A stretch of DNA of 60,942 bases, from NCBI RefSeq assembly GCF_000719335.1, contig NZ_JOGB01000065.1:1-60942 (forward strand), in the 5' to 3' direction. This stretch comes from Streptomyces sp. NRRL S-87 (GTDB lineage Bacteria; Actinomycetota; Actinomycetes; Streptomycetales; Streptomycetaceae). Under the pieces are notes generated by a model. That model made no database searches and was not told the DNA's origin. It saw only the letters and a list, made by a program, of their open reading frames with translations. Shown here one piece after another: positions 25,281 through 32,791 of the stretch. The position numbers and the translations under genes were made by a program. The first letter of the stretch is position 1; each line of letters starts with the position of its first letter.

Positions 25281-25460
25281 CGCCGGCCACCCCGCCACCC
25301 CGCCGCACCGCAGCCCCCACCCCCACCGCCCACCCACCGCCCACCCACCGCACCGCACCCACCCCACCGAAGGCGCGAACGCGCGAACGCGCCGCACCCC
25401 CGCACGGGGCACGGCGCGCTCGACGGCGGTGGGCGGTCCCCGCCGCCCTGGCGGTACGGA
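25281..25460. other. C/A-rich intergenic stretch between convergent genes
   Basis: The 180-bp gap between the TetR gene and citrate synthase contains repeated CCACCGCCCAC blocks, then GGCGAACGCGC-type repeats and a GGCGG/CCGCC stem near 25425-25450. It probably functions as a terminator zone for the two converging genes. No frame with coding character. Confidence 0.4.
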
Positions 25461-26567
25461 TCAGGCGGTGGAGGCGATGTCCGCGTACCCCTCGATGGAA
25501 CGCGGGTCGCGCGGGCCCGGGCCGATGTAGCGGGCCGAGGGCCGGACCAGCCGCCCGGTGCGCTTCTGCTCCAGGATGTGCGCCGACCAGCCCGCCGTAC
25601 GGGCGCAGGTGAACATCGACGTGAACATGTGCGCCGGGACCTCGGCGAAGTCCAGCATGATGGCCGCCCAGAACTCCACGTTCGTGGCCAGCACCCGGTC
25701 CGGACGGCGGGCGTGCAGCTCCTCCAGCGCCGCCTTCTCCAGCGCCTCGGCCACCTCGAAGCGGGGCGCGCCCAGCTCCTTGGCGGTCCGGCGCAGGACG
25801 CGGGCGCGCGGGTCCTCGGCGCGGTACACGCGGTGCCCGAAGCCCATCAGGCGCTCGCCCTTGTCCAGGGCCTTCTTCACGTACGCCACGGCGTCGCCGG
25901 TGCGCTCGATCTCCTCGATCATGCCGAGGACGCGCGAGGGCGCGCCACCGTGCAGCGGGCCGGACATGGCGCCCACCGCGCCCGAGAGGGCGGCGGCCAC
26001 GTCGGCGCCGGTGGAGGCGATGACGCGGGCGGTGAAGGTCGAGGCGTTCATGCCGTGTTCGGCCGCCGAGGTCCAGTACGCGTCCACGGCCTTGACGTGC
26101 TTGGGGTCCGGCTCGCCGCGCCAGCGGATCATGAACCGCTCGACGACCGACTCGGCCTTGTCGATCTCCCGCTGCGGCACCATGGGCAGGCCCTGGCCGC
26201 GGGCGGACTGGGCGACGTACGACAGTGCCATGACGGCGGCCCGGGCCAGGTCGTCGCGGGCGGTCTGCTCGTCGATGTCGAGCAGCGGTTTCAGACCCCA
26301 CACCGGGGCCAGCATCGCGAGCGCGGACTGCACGTCCACACGGATGTCACCGGAGTGCACCGGGATCGGGAAGGGCTCGGCCGCGGGCAGGCCGGGGTTG
26401 AAGGCACCGTCGACCAGCAGGCCCCACACGTTCCCGAAGGACACGTGGCCGACCAGGTCTTCGATGTCGACACCCCGGTAGCGAAGGGCCCCGCCTTCCT
26501 TGTCGGGCTCGGCGATCTCCGTTTCGAACGCGACGACCCCTTCGAGTCCGGGTACGAAGTCGGACAT
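25461..26567 (-). CDS. citrate synthase 2, 368 aa
   Basis: Type I citrate synthase of the shorter actinobacterial 'citrate synthase 2' kind. It condenses acetyl-CoA (or possibly propionyl-CoA) with oxaloacetate. Family motifs are [21 protein letters not shown] and [10 protein letters not shown], the catalytic-loop His in [27 protein letters not shown] (second His), [15 protein letters not shown] (third His and substrate Arg) and the catalytic Asp region. Length fits. It has its own upstream region of 318 bp, divergent from pdxH, with an 18-bp inverted repeat. Could be a 2-methylcitrate synthase; the sequence read by eye does not decide. Confidence 0.93.
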   Translation of the reverse strand: MSDFVPGLEGVVAFETEIAEPDKEGGALRYRGVDIEDLVGHVSFGNVWGLLVDGAFNPGLPAAEPFPIPVHSGDIRVDVQSALAMLAPVWGLKPLLDIDEQTARDDLARAAVMALSYVAQSARGQGLPMVPQREIDKAESVVERFMIRWRGEPDPKHVKAVDAYWTSAAEHGMNASTFTARVIASTGADVAAALSGAVGAMSGPLHGGAPSRVLGMIEEIERTGDAVAYVKKALDKGERLMGFGHRVYRAEDPRARVLRRTAKELGAPRFEVAEALEKAALEELHARRPDRVLATNVEFWAAIMLDFAEVPAHMFTSMFTCARTAGWSAHILEQKRTGRLVRPSARYIGPGPRDPRSIEGYADIASTA

Positions 26568-26885
26568 CAGGCGGCTCCTCAGATTAGTGCGGCGTACGGC
26601 TGTGACCAGGCGTCAAGAACAAGTGGAAACGGTTGGATGCGTACACCTTTGTACGCGTACGACACGCGGTGCGGCGCGGGCGCATCCCCGTCATGCCCCG
26701 TGCGGCGGAAGGTCACCCACCGCGTTCGCGGTGACGACCCGCCTCGGGGGCGGCGGTCTCCCGGCGGCCCAGCCGTACGAGTCTGTACGGTCACGGGGGC
26801 GCGTGGAAGCGTGACGTGCCGCACATCGGGCACCCGGTCCGGTGCCCGCGGGGGCGCCGCGCCCGCGCTGCGGCAGGATGGCCGT
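26568..26885. other. divergent promoter region citrate synthase / pdxH
   Basis: 318 bp without a gene. It holds the 18-bp inverted repeat at 26639-26656, and a further GTACGA/TGTACGG pair near 26777-26789. It contains A/T-richer DNA near 26610-26660 that is likely to hold the citrate synthase promoter. No convincing open frame or RNA structure seen. Confidence 0.6.
26639..26656. promoter_or_regulatory. inverted repeat GCGTACA-N4-TGTACGC
   Basis: GCGTACA (26639-26645) and TGTACGC (26650-26656) are perfect 7-bp arms around CCTT, about 72 bp upstream of the citrate synthase start. Arm length and spacing fit a dimeric repressor (GntR/TetR class). The cognate regulator is not in the window by position. 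Confidence 0.5.
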
Positions 26886-27554
26886 GTGCCGAACCAGGAC
26901 CTTGATCCCGCCGTCATGCGCAAGCAGTACCGCTCCGAGATCGTCGCCGAGGCCGACCTCGCCGACGACCCGATGGACCAGTTCGCCCGCTGGTTCCGGC
27001 AGGCCGCCGCCGCGCACGTCTTCGAACCCAACGCCATGGTCGTCTCGACCGCCACGCCGGAGGGGCGCCCCAGCTCCCGTACGGTCCTGCTGAAGCAGTT
27101 CGACTCGCGGGGCTTCGTCTTCTACACGAACTACGGCTCCCGCAAGGGCCGCGAGCTGGCCGCCAATCCGCAGGTGGCGCTGCTCTTCCCCTGGCACCCC
27201 ATCGCCCGCCAGGTGATCGTCACCGGCACGGCCGTGCGCGTGGGCCGCGACGAGACCGCCGCCTACTTCCGCTCCCGCCCGCACGGCTCGCAGCTGGGCG
27301 CCTGGGCCAGCGACCAGTCGCAGGTGATCGACTCCCGGGCCGAGCTGGACCGGCGCTACGCCGAGCTGGAGGCCCGCTACCCGGAGGGGGAGCAGGTGCC
27401 GGTACCGACGGAGTGGGGCGGCTTCCGCGTCGCGCCCGACGAGGTCGAGTTCTGGCAGGGCCACGAGAACCGCCTGCACGACCGGCTGCGGTACGTGCGC
27501 GTGGCCGAGGGCCACGGCGCCGATGCGTGGCGGCTGGAGCGGCTCTGCCCCTGA
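26886..27554 (+). CDS. pdxH: pyridoxamine 5'-phosphate oxidase, 222 aa
   Basis: FMN-dependent oxidase that makes pyridoxal 5'-phosphate from pyridoxamine/pyridoxine phosphate. Typical segments are [40 protein letters not shown] and [20 protein letters not shown]. They are followed by [12 protein letters not shown], the substrate-binding [20 protein letters not shown] and the C-terminal [20 protein letters not shown] (the RLHDR motif). Length and order match PdxH. The GTG at 26886 gives [15 protein letters not shown]. Cytoplasmic homodimer. Divergent from citrate synthase. Confidence 0.96.
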   Translation: MPNQDLDPAVMRKQYRSEIVAEADLADDPMDQFARWFRQAAAAHVFEPNAMVVSTATPEGRPSSRTVLLKQFDSRGFVFYTNYGSRKGRELAANPQVALLFPWHPIARQVIVTGTAVRVGRDETAAYFRSRPHGSQLGAWASDQSQVIDSRAELDRRYAELEARYPEGEQVPVPTEWGGFRVAPDEVEFWQGHENRLHDRLRYVRVAEGHGADAWRLERLCP

Positions 27555-27944
27555 GCGGACGCCGGGGGACGCCGACGGACGTCCCCGAACGCAGGCGACC
27601 CGCGGCCTCGGGTTCTCTCCTGCAGGTAAGAGAAGCCGGCCGGACGTGCCGGCGAGACCGCGGGTCGGGTGACTGCTTGGGTTTTGGCCGGCGTCAGGCG
27701 CCGGCAAGCACACTGGGTGCGTTGCGACGACGGGCGCTAGCCCGCAGTCACCTCACGCGTCCGGTTGTCGTACATTTCCGGAACCACCTCCCTTCTCGTG
27801 TGCCCCACACGCTAGGAGCCTCCCCGGCGGGCCGCAAGCGATTAATAGGCCCGGCCTCTTTCCCGGAACCCCGTGTGTGCTGCGTCACGTTGCAGTTGAA
27901 TGATCTGACGTGCCGCACATGCGAACACCTGCAGGGGGTGCCAG
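27555..27944. other. 390-bp intergenic region with terminator and leader of the PAS protein
   Basis: Downstream of pdxH the sequence has a GC hairpin (27687-27705). It then contains A/T-richer patches (ATTAATAG near 27841, TTGCAGTTGAATGATCTGAC near 27892) that could be promoter elements for the PAS/GAF gene, and the small palindrome TTCCGGAA at 27777-27784. I looked for a riboswitch-like fold because the leader is long, but found no match to a known consensus. No gene seen. Confidence 0.5.
27687..27705 (+). terminator. stem-loop after pdxH
   Basis: GCCGGCG-TCAGG-CGCCGGC is a perfect 7-bp stem with a 5-base loop about 130 bp after the pdxH stop. The distance is long, so it may instead be part of the leader of the next gene. 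Confidence 0.4.
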
Positions 27945-29216
27945 GTGAGTGCTTCCGGACGCAGTGAGACCGCCGACGACCTGCTCGCCGCGCTACTGGA
28001 CGGCATGGATGCCGCACTGTGCGCGTTCGACGCGGACGGTGTGGTCACCCACTGGAACCGCGAGGCCGAGCGGATACTCGGCTGGTCCGCCGCCGAGGCG
28101 GTCGGCCGTCGCGGGTTCGCGGGCTGGGCCGCCCGCCCCGCGGACGCCGAGGACGTCCAGCGCCGCCTCATGGCCGCGCAGGACGCGCCCGGCCGGCTCG
28201 TCCACGAGTTCGCCCTGCTGACCAAGGACGGCGGCCGGGTGCTCGTACGGACCCAGTCGGCCCGGGTCCCCGGCGCCGACGGCAGGCCCGCCGGCGTGTA
28301 CTGCGCCTTCAGCGAGGTCCACACCCAGATCGACCTGGAGCGCTCGATCGCCCTCAGCGAGGCGCTGCTCGACGACGCCGCGTGGGGCGTGGTGCTGGTC
28401 GACGTGGACCTGCGGCCGGCGGTGGTCAACGCGCACGCCGCCCACGCCTTCGGGGCCGGCCGGACCGTGCTGCTCGGCCGCCCGCTGGGCGAGCTGATCA
28501 CCCAGGGGGTCGAGGAGCTGGAGGGCGCCCTCCAGCACGTGCTCGCCGAGGGCGCACCGCCCGCGCCGGTCGAGCTGTGGGTCTCCGTCCGCTCGCCCGA
28601 GGGGGTGCGGCGGCGGTGCTGGCGCTCCGGGTTCCTGCGGCTGGCCTCGCCGCTGGGGGAGGAGCCCGTACCGCTCGGGGTGGCCTGGCTGTTCCAGGAC
28701 ATCACCGAGGCCCGACAGGCCGAGCTGGACACCGCCCAGCTGCGCTTCCGCACCAACCAGCTGCACCGGGCCGCCCGCGCCGCGGCCGAGTGCGAGGACC
28801 CGGCCGAGGCGGTGGCGGTCCGGCTGGACTTCGCCCTCGCCGGGTACGCCGACCACGCCCTGGTCGACGTCGCCGTGGGGGACCGGCTGATCCGCTCGGT
28901 GGTCTCGCCGCCGGCGCTCTCCCCGACCGGCGGGCTCCCGGCCCGGTACCCCACCGGGCACCCGGCGCTGCAGGCGCTGGAGCGGGTCGGCTCGGTGCGC
29001 CTGAGCGCCCCGGCCGAACTGCCGGCGGGCTGGCCGGACGGGGTGGCGCACGGACTGTGCACCGTGCTGCGCAGCCGGGGCCGCACCCTGGGGGTGCTCA
29101 CCTTCCTGCGCACGCAGTCCCGCCCGGCCTTCGAGCGCCCCGACGCCGTGTACGCCGAGGAGGTCGCGGCCCGCGTCGCCGCCGACCTCTCCCTGGCGGG
29201 TGTCGCGGCGGAGTAG
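27945..29216 (+). CDS. PAS-PAS-GAF sensory protein, 423 aa
   Basis: Cytoplasmic sensor without a recognisable output domain. The first PAS domain (about 10-125) shows LLDGMDAALCAFDADGVVTH and WNREAERILGWSAAEAVGR. The second (about 140-255) shows ALLDDAAWGVVLVDVDLRPA with GRPLGELITQG, ending in a PAC-like WLFQDITEARQAELD. The C-terminal third (about 270-420) is GAF-like (CEDPAEAVAVRLDFALAGYA ... RGRTLGVLTFLR). In Streptomyces such modules usually precede a PP2C/SpoIIE phosphatase, but this protein stops at the GAF domain. It may therefore act through a partner or be a trimmed phosphatase. The GTG at 27945 follows CAGGGGGTGCCAG. Confidence 0.85.
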   Translation: MSASGRSETADDLLAALLDGMDAALCAFDADGVVTHWNREAERILGWSAAEAVGRRGFAGWAARPADAEDVQRRLMAAQDAPGRLVHEFALLTKDGGRVLVRTQSARVPGADGRPAGVYCAFSEVHTQIDLERSIALSEALLDDAAWGVVLVDVDLRPAVVNAHAAHAFGAGRTVLLGRPLGELITQGVEELEGALQHVLAEGAPPAPVELWVSVRSPEGVRRRCWRSGFLRLASPLGEEPVPLGVAWLFQDITEARQAELDTAQLRFRTNQLHRAARAAAECEDPAEAVAVRLDFALAGYADHALVDVAVGDRLIRSVVSPPALSPTGGLPARYPTGHPALQALERVGSVRLSAPAELPAGWPDGVAHGLCTVLRSRGRTLGVLTFLRTQSRPAFERPDAVYAEEVAARVAADLSLAGVAAE

Positions 29217-29253
29217 CCGGCTGCTGCCGCGACCGCGCGGCACGGGTGCGGAA

Positions 29254-29281
29254 GGCCGCGCGGCTCGCGCGCCGCGCGGCC
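29254..29281. terminator. bidirectional stem-loop between convergent genes
   Basis: GGCCGCGCGGC (29254-29264) and GCCGCGCGGCC (29271-29281) form a perfect 11-bp stem around TCGCGC. It lies between the converging PAS/GAF and SIS genes and can terminate both. Confidence 0.7.
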
Positions 29282-29333
29282 CGGGAGCCAAAGGGCCAAG
29301 GGCTGGGGGTGTCCGCTGGTGCCGGACGTCCGG

Positions 29334-30089
29334 TCAGTGCCGGAAGAAGATCCGGTCGCCGTACTCGCGCAGCACCCGCGCGTTCCACTCGTGCCCGCCG
29401 TCCACGTTGCCCGAGCGCAGCAGCGGCGGCTCGATGCCGCGGGCGGCCAGCTCCCCGGCGGCGGTGGCCATGACCGCCTGCATGACCGCGCTGGTGACCA
29501 CGGTCGAGGCGGGGGCGAACGGCGCGTCGATGCCGTCCAGGCCCAGCTCCGCGTCCCCGACCGCGATCTTGCTGTCGAGGACCACGTCGCAGTGGTCCTT
29601 CAGGAAGGTCCCGGACGCGTGCAGCGAGGTCGTCTCGGTCGCGTACGCCACCGAGGTCACGCCGACGACCTTCATGCCCAGCTCCCGGGCCTTCAGGGCC
29701 ATCTCCACCGGGAGCGCGTTGCGCCCCGAGAGGGAGACGACCACCAGGACGTCGCCCGTGGTGGCCGGGCTGCTGTCCAGGACCGCCCCGGCCAGGCCAC
29801 CGACCCGCTCCAGGGCACTGCCGAGGGTGGCCGGCATGACGTCGACGCCGGCGGTGCCGGGCACGGCGAGGAAGTTCATCAGGGCCAGGCCGCCGGCCCG
29901 GTAGACCACGTCCTGCGCGGGCAGCGAGGAGTGCCCGGCGCCGAAGGCGAACAGCCGGTTGCCGGCCGCGACGGCGTCCGCGACGAGGGCGCCGGCCGCG
30001 GCGATGCTCGCGGCCTCCTCGTCGCGCACCCGCTGGAGGAGACCGATCGCGGCGTCGAAGAACTGACCGGCCAGCTTGCTCTCGCTCAT
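29334..30089 (-). CDS. SIS-domain sugar isomerase, UPF0309 family, 251 aa
   Basis: Cytoplasmic phosphosugar-binding protein of the SIS fold. GNRLFAFGAGHSSLPAQDVV and GDVLVVVSLSGRNALPVEMA are the two phosphosugar-binding loops, with DGIDAPFAPASTVVTSAVMQ in the C-terminal part. Order and length agree with the UPF0309 family, which I recall next to the DtxR-like iron regulator in Streptomyces coelicolor; the same arrangement (divergent from dmdR1) is seen here. The ATG at 30089 gives MSESKLAGQFFDAAI. The natural sugar phosphate is unknown. Confidence 0.9.
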   Translation of the reverse strand: MSESKLAGQFFDAAIGLLQRVRDEEAASIAAAGALVADAVAAGNRLFAFGAGHSSLPAQDVVYRAGGLALMNFLAVPGTAGVDVMPATLGSALERVGGLAGAVLDSSPATTGDVLVVVSLSGRNALPVEMALKARELGMKVVGVTSVAYATETTSLHASGTFLKDHCDVVLDSKIAVGDAELGLDGIDAPFAPASTVVTSAVMQAVMATAAGELAARGIEPPLLRSGNVDGGHEWNARVLREYGDRIFFRH

Positions 30090-30466
30090 GCGCCGAGGGA
30101 CCTTCCAGAAGTCGGGGAGGGTGAGGGAGAAGTCAGGGGGAAGTCGGGTGGTCGTCCGTGTCCGCCGCTCACCGTGCGGTCTGGACCACAGGGCTGTCAA
30201 TACGCGCGCGCCGGGTCCTCGCACGCCCCCGCCGATCCCGTGGCGGCCGCCCGGCGACCCCGTACGGGTGGCCCGCGTACCAGCCGGCCACCCCCTCCGG
30301 CGACCGAAACATGGACGTTCCAGCGCGCGGTGAGCCGGGCGTGCGTCAATCGGGCGGGAACCCGCCCGTGCCCGCGGTACGCCTTGGCCCGCCTCGGCTC
30401 GGGACGGTTGTCGGCGTGATGCGTCAGAATTGGTGACAGGGCCAGCGCACGATGATGAGGGGCACG
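30090..30466. other. divergent region SIS isomerase / dmdR1
   Basis: 377 bp without a convincing gene. The side near the isomerase is purine-rich on one strand (repeated GGGGAGGGTGAGGGAG). The dmdR1 side carries the hairpin CGGGCGGGAACCCGCCCG (30351-30368). I saw no 19-bp iron box (TTAGGTTAGGCTAACCTAA-like) here, so autoregulation by DmdR1 is not supported by this sequence. Confidence 0.5.
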
Positions 30467-31159
30467 ATGTCCGGACTGATCGATACTACGGAGATGTACC
30501 TCCGCACCATTCTCGAGCTGGAAGAGGAAGGTGTGGTCCCCATGCGCGCCCGTATCGCCGAACGGCTGGACCAGAGCGGTCCCACGGTGAGCCAGACGGT
30601 CGCCCGCATGGAGCGCGACGGGCTCGTGGCCGTCGCCAGCGACCGCCACCTGGAGCTGACCGAGGAGGGCCGCCGGCTGGCGACCCGCGTCATGCGCAAG
30701 CACCGGCTCGCCGAGTGCCTGCTCGTGGACGTGATCGGTCTGGAGTGGGAGCAGGTCCACGCCGAGGCCTGCCGCTGGGAGCACGTGATGAGCGAGGCCG
30801 TCGAGCGGCGCGTGCTCGAGCTCCTGCGCCACCCGACCGAGTCGCCGTACGGCAACCCGATCCCGGGTCTGGAGGAGCTCGGCGAGAAGGCCGAGGCCGA
30901 CCCGTTCATCGACGAGGGCATGGTCAGCCTCTCCGAGCTCGACCCGGGCCACGACGGCAAGACCGTGGTGATCCGGCGCATCGGCGAGCCGATCCAGACC
31001 GACGCGCAGCTCATGTACACCCTGCGGCGCGCGGGCGTGCAGCCCGGTGCGGTCGTCAGCGTGACGGAGTCGCCCGGCGGCGTGCTGGTCGGCAGCGGCG
31101 GCGAGGCGGCGGAGCTCGACGCGGAGATCGCCAGCCACGTCTTCGTGGCCAAGCGCTGA
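30467..31159 (+). CDS. dmdR1: DtxR-family iron-dependent repressor (DmdR1), 230 aa
   Basis: Master Fe(II)-dependent repressor of siderophore and iron-uptake genes. The HTH (MRARIAERLDQSGPTVSQTV) and ARMERDGLV lead into the metal domain. Its residues fall exactly at DtxR numbering: M10, H79, E83, H98, C102, E105 and H106. A C-terminal SH3-like domain follows (about 150-230, IRRIGEPIQTDAQLMYTLRR). The ATG at 30467 has GAGG 6 bp upstream and yields 230 residues, the length I recall for S. coelicolor DmdR1; an in-frame ATG at 30452 lacks a ribosome site. A long open frame covers the whole gene on the other strand (see findings). Confidence 0.96.
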   Translation: MSGLIDTTEMYLRTILELEEEGVVPMRARIAERLDQSGPTVSQTVARMERDGLVAVASDRHLELTEEGRRLATRVMRKHRLAECLLVDVIGLEWEQVHAEACRWEHVMSEAVERRVLELLRHPTESPYGNPIPGLEELGEKAEADPFIDEGMVSLSELDPGHDGKTVVIRRIGEPIQTDAQLMYTLRRAGVQPGAVVSVTESPGGVLVGSGGEAAELDAEIASHVFVAKR

Positions 31160-31687
31160 CGGCTCAGGGTCACCCCCGGGCGTCACGTTCCGCCCCTTTG
31201 ACCTCGTCCGTCACATCCCTCCCGTCGAATTCCGGCTAATCCGTCGGAAGGGGAGCGACCGCGCGATGTGCGTGTCAGGCTTGCCCCAGGCAACTGCGGG
31301 AGGGGGCGATGTCATGTGCCCGGCCCGGCACGCTCCGGCGCGGATGACGCGCGCCCCGGCGCCCGCGCCGGCGGGCCCGGTCCGGTCGGCCCCGCGCGGG
31401 TCGGACCCGGCGCCGGCCCCGCGCGGGTCGTCCCGACATGGGTCGGTCCCGGCGCCTCGCGGCACCGGGACCGGTCCTCCCCTTTGCTGACCCGGAGCCC
31501 CGAGCTCTCAGGGTCAATCCCCACGGACCGTCTTCCCCGAGCGGCCCGCCTCCCGATGAAGATCCTCCCCTCGGCAGCGGCCGCCAATCCTTGAGCAAGG
31601 TCACTCGAAAGTGGGGTCTTGCCGGGGAGACGGCCGTTTTCGAATGCAGGTTCGATAGTCTGGCCGGGATCGAAGGGGGTGCATCGA
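31160..31687. other. 528-bp intergenic region with GC repeats and a LexA-like box
   Basis: The left part (31320-31470) is a set of imperfect repeats of CCCCGCGCGGGTCGG and GGTCGGTCCCGGCGCC. The middle is featureless apart from a small hairpin CACT-CGAA-AGTG near 31602. The right part is less GC-rich and contains the LexA-like box at 31640-31655 and a TAGTCT -10-like hexamer at 31656. A possible 74-codon frame at 31266 is Ala/Pro/Arg-rich and not accepted as a gene. Confidence 0.55.
31640..31655. promoter_or_regulatory. LexA/SOS-box-like site TCGAAT-N4-GTTCGA
   Basis: TCGAAT GCAG GTTCGA matches the actinobacterial LexA operator consensus TCGAAC-N4-GTTCGA at 11 of 12 defined positions. It lies 33 bp upstream of the hydrolase start and directly beside a TAGTCT hexamer that could be the -10, an ideal place for a repressor. 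Confidence 0.55.
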
Positions 31688-32590
31688 GTGGTACGACGCT
31701 TCGATGTGACGGGAGCCGACGGCGTGCGGCTCGCGGCCTGGGAGTTCACGGACCCGCCCAAGGACACCGACACGGACCCGGCCGGGGGCGCCGACACGGG
31801 CGCCGAACCGGCCGAACGCCCGGTCCTGTTACTCCACGGGCTGATGGGCCGCGCCTCGCACTGGGCCGGCACCGCCCGCTGGCTGGCCGAGCGGCGCCGT
31901 GCCGTGGCCCTGGACCAGCGCGGGCACGGCCAGAGCGAAGCCCCGGCGGACGGCCCGTACACCCGTGACGCCTTCGTGCGCGACGCCGAGGCCGTCATCG
32001 AGCGGCTCGGGCTCGGGCCGGTGGTCCTCATCGGGCACTCGATGGGCGCCCTCACCGCCTGGCAACTGGCCGCCCGCCGTCCGGACCTCGTCCAGGCCCT
32101 GGTCATCTGCGACATGCGCGCCACCGCCCTCGGGGCGGCCTCCCAGCGGGAGTGGGAGGACTGGTTCCGCAGCTGGCCGCTGCCGTTCGCGACCCTCGGG
32201 GACGTGCGCCGCTGGTTCGGCGAGGACGACCCCTGGGTCGAGCGGCCCAGCCCCGCGCGCGGGGAGTTCTTCGCCGAGGTGATGGCGGAGGCGGCCGACG
32301 GCTGGCGGCCGGTCTTCTCGCGGCGGCAGATGCTCATGGCGCGCGAGACGTGGGTGTACGACGCCCACTGGGAGGAGCTGGGCCAGGTCCGCTGCCCCAC
32401 CCTCGTCGTCCGCGGCCTCGACGGCGAACTCGGCCGCGCCGAGGCCCAGGAGATGGTCCGCGTCCTGCCGCTGGGCGCGTACGCGGAGATCCCCGACGCC
32501 GGCCACCTGGTCCACTGGGACCAGCCGGCGGCCTGGCGCGCCGCCGTCGAACCCTTCCTCGCCTCCCTCCCGGCCCCGGTCCGGGAGTAG
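31688..32590 (+). CDS. alpha/beta-fold hydrolase, 300 aa, with an in-frame TTA codon
   Basis: Soluble hydrolase of the alpha/beta fold. The oxyanion-hole loop is LLLHGLMGRASHW, the nucleophile elbow GHSMG (about 121-125), the acid lies in VVRGLDGELG and the catalytic His is in DAGHLVHW near the C-terminus. Codon 48, just before the HG motif, is TTA (31829-31831). It is the only in-frame TTA I found in the window, so translation may depend on the bldA tRNA. GAAGGGGG lies about 9 bp before the GTG at 31688. The promoter carries a LexA-like box. Substrate unknown; both regulatory signs suggest stress- or development-linked expression. Confidence 0.9.
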   Translation: MVRRFDVTGADGVRLAAWEFTDPPKDTDTDPAGGADTGAEPAERPVLLLHGLMGRASHWAGTARWLAERRRAVALDQRGHGQSEAPADGPYTRDAFVRDAEAVIERLGLGPVVLIGHSMGALTAWQLAARRPDLVQALVICDMRATALGAASQREWEDWFRSWPLPFATLGDVRRWFGEDDPWVERPSPARGEFFAEVMAEAADGWRPVFSRRQMLMARETWVYDAHWEELGQVRCPTLVVRGLDGELGRAEAQEMVRVLPLGAYAEIPDAGHLVHWDQPAAWRAAVEPFLASLPAPVRE

Positions 32591-32705
32591 GGGCTGGGGA
32601 GTCGGGCCCGGGGCTTCGGCGCTGCCCGCATCGGGCGGCCGCCCCGTGGTGTGTGGGGGCCGCGATGCGTTCGGCCGGGGCTGGCTTCGGGTCTCTGGGC
32701 CGAAA

Positions 32706-32746
32706 CGCCCCGCCCCCGCGAGAACGCGTCTCGCGGGGGCGGGGCG
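32706..32746. terminator. perfect 18-bp stem, bidirectional terminator
   Basis: CGCCCCGCCCCCGCGAGA (32706-32723) pairs perfectly with TCTCGCGGGGGCGGGGCG (32729-32746) around a 5-base loop. It lies between the converging hydrolase and ABC-2 genes. Upstream at 32644-32657 is CCGTGGTGTGTGGG, the core also found in the dispersed repeat of this window. Confidence 0.85.
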
Positions 32747-32791
32747 GCGGCGGAGGAGCGGCGCGCGGCCGCTCGTACCGGAGGGAGGGCG

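Noticed and set aside
27600..27760. Riboswitch leader (cobalamin or c-di-AMP type) before the PAS/GAF gene
   Set aside because: Some stems and a long leader are present, but the conserved consensus blocks of these riboswitches could not be found.
30090..30466. Iron box for DmdR1 autoregulation
   Set aside because: No TTAGGTTAGGCTAACCTAA-like palindrome in the upstream region.
31266..31490. 74-codon frame in the gap before the alpha/beta hydrolase
   Set aside because: Made of the GC repeat units of that gap, with no ribosome site or protein-like pattern.
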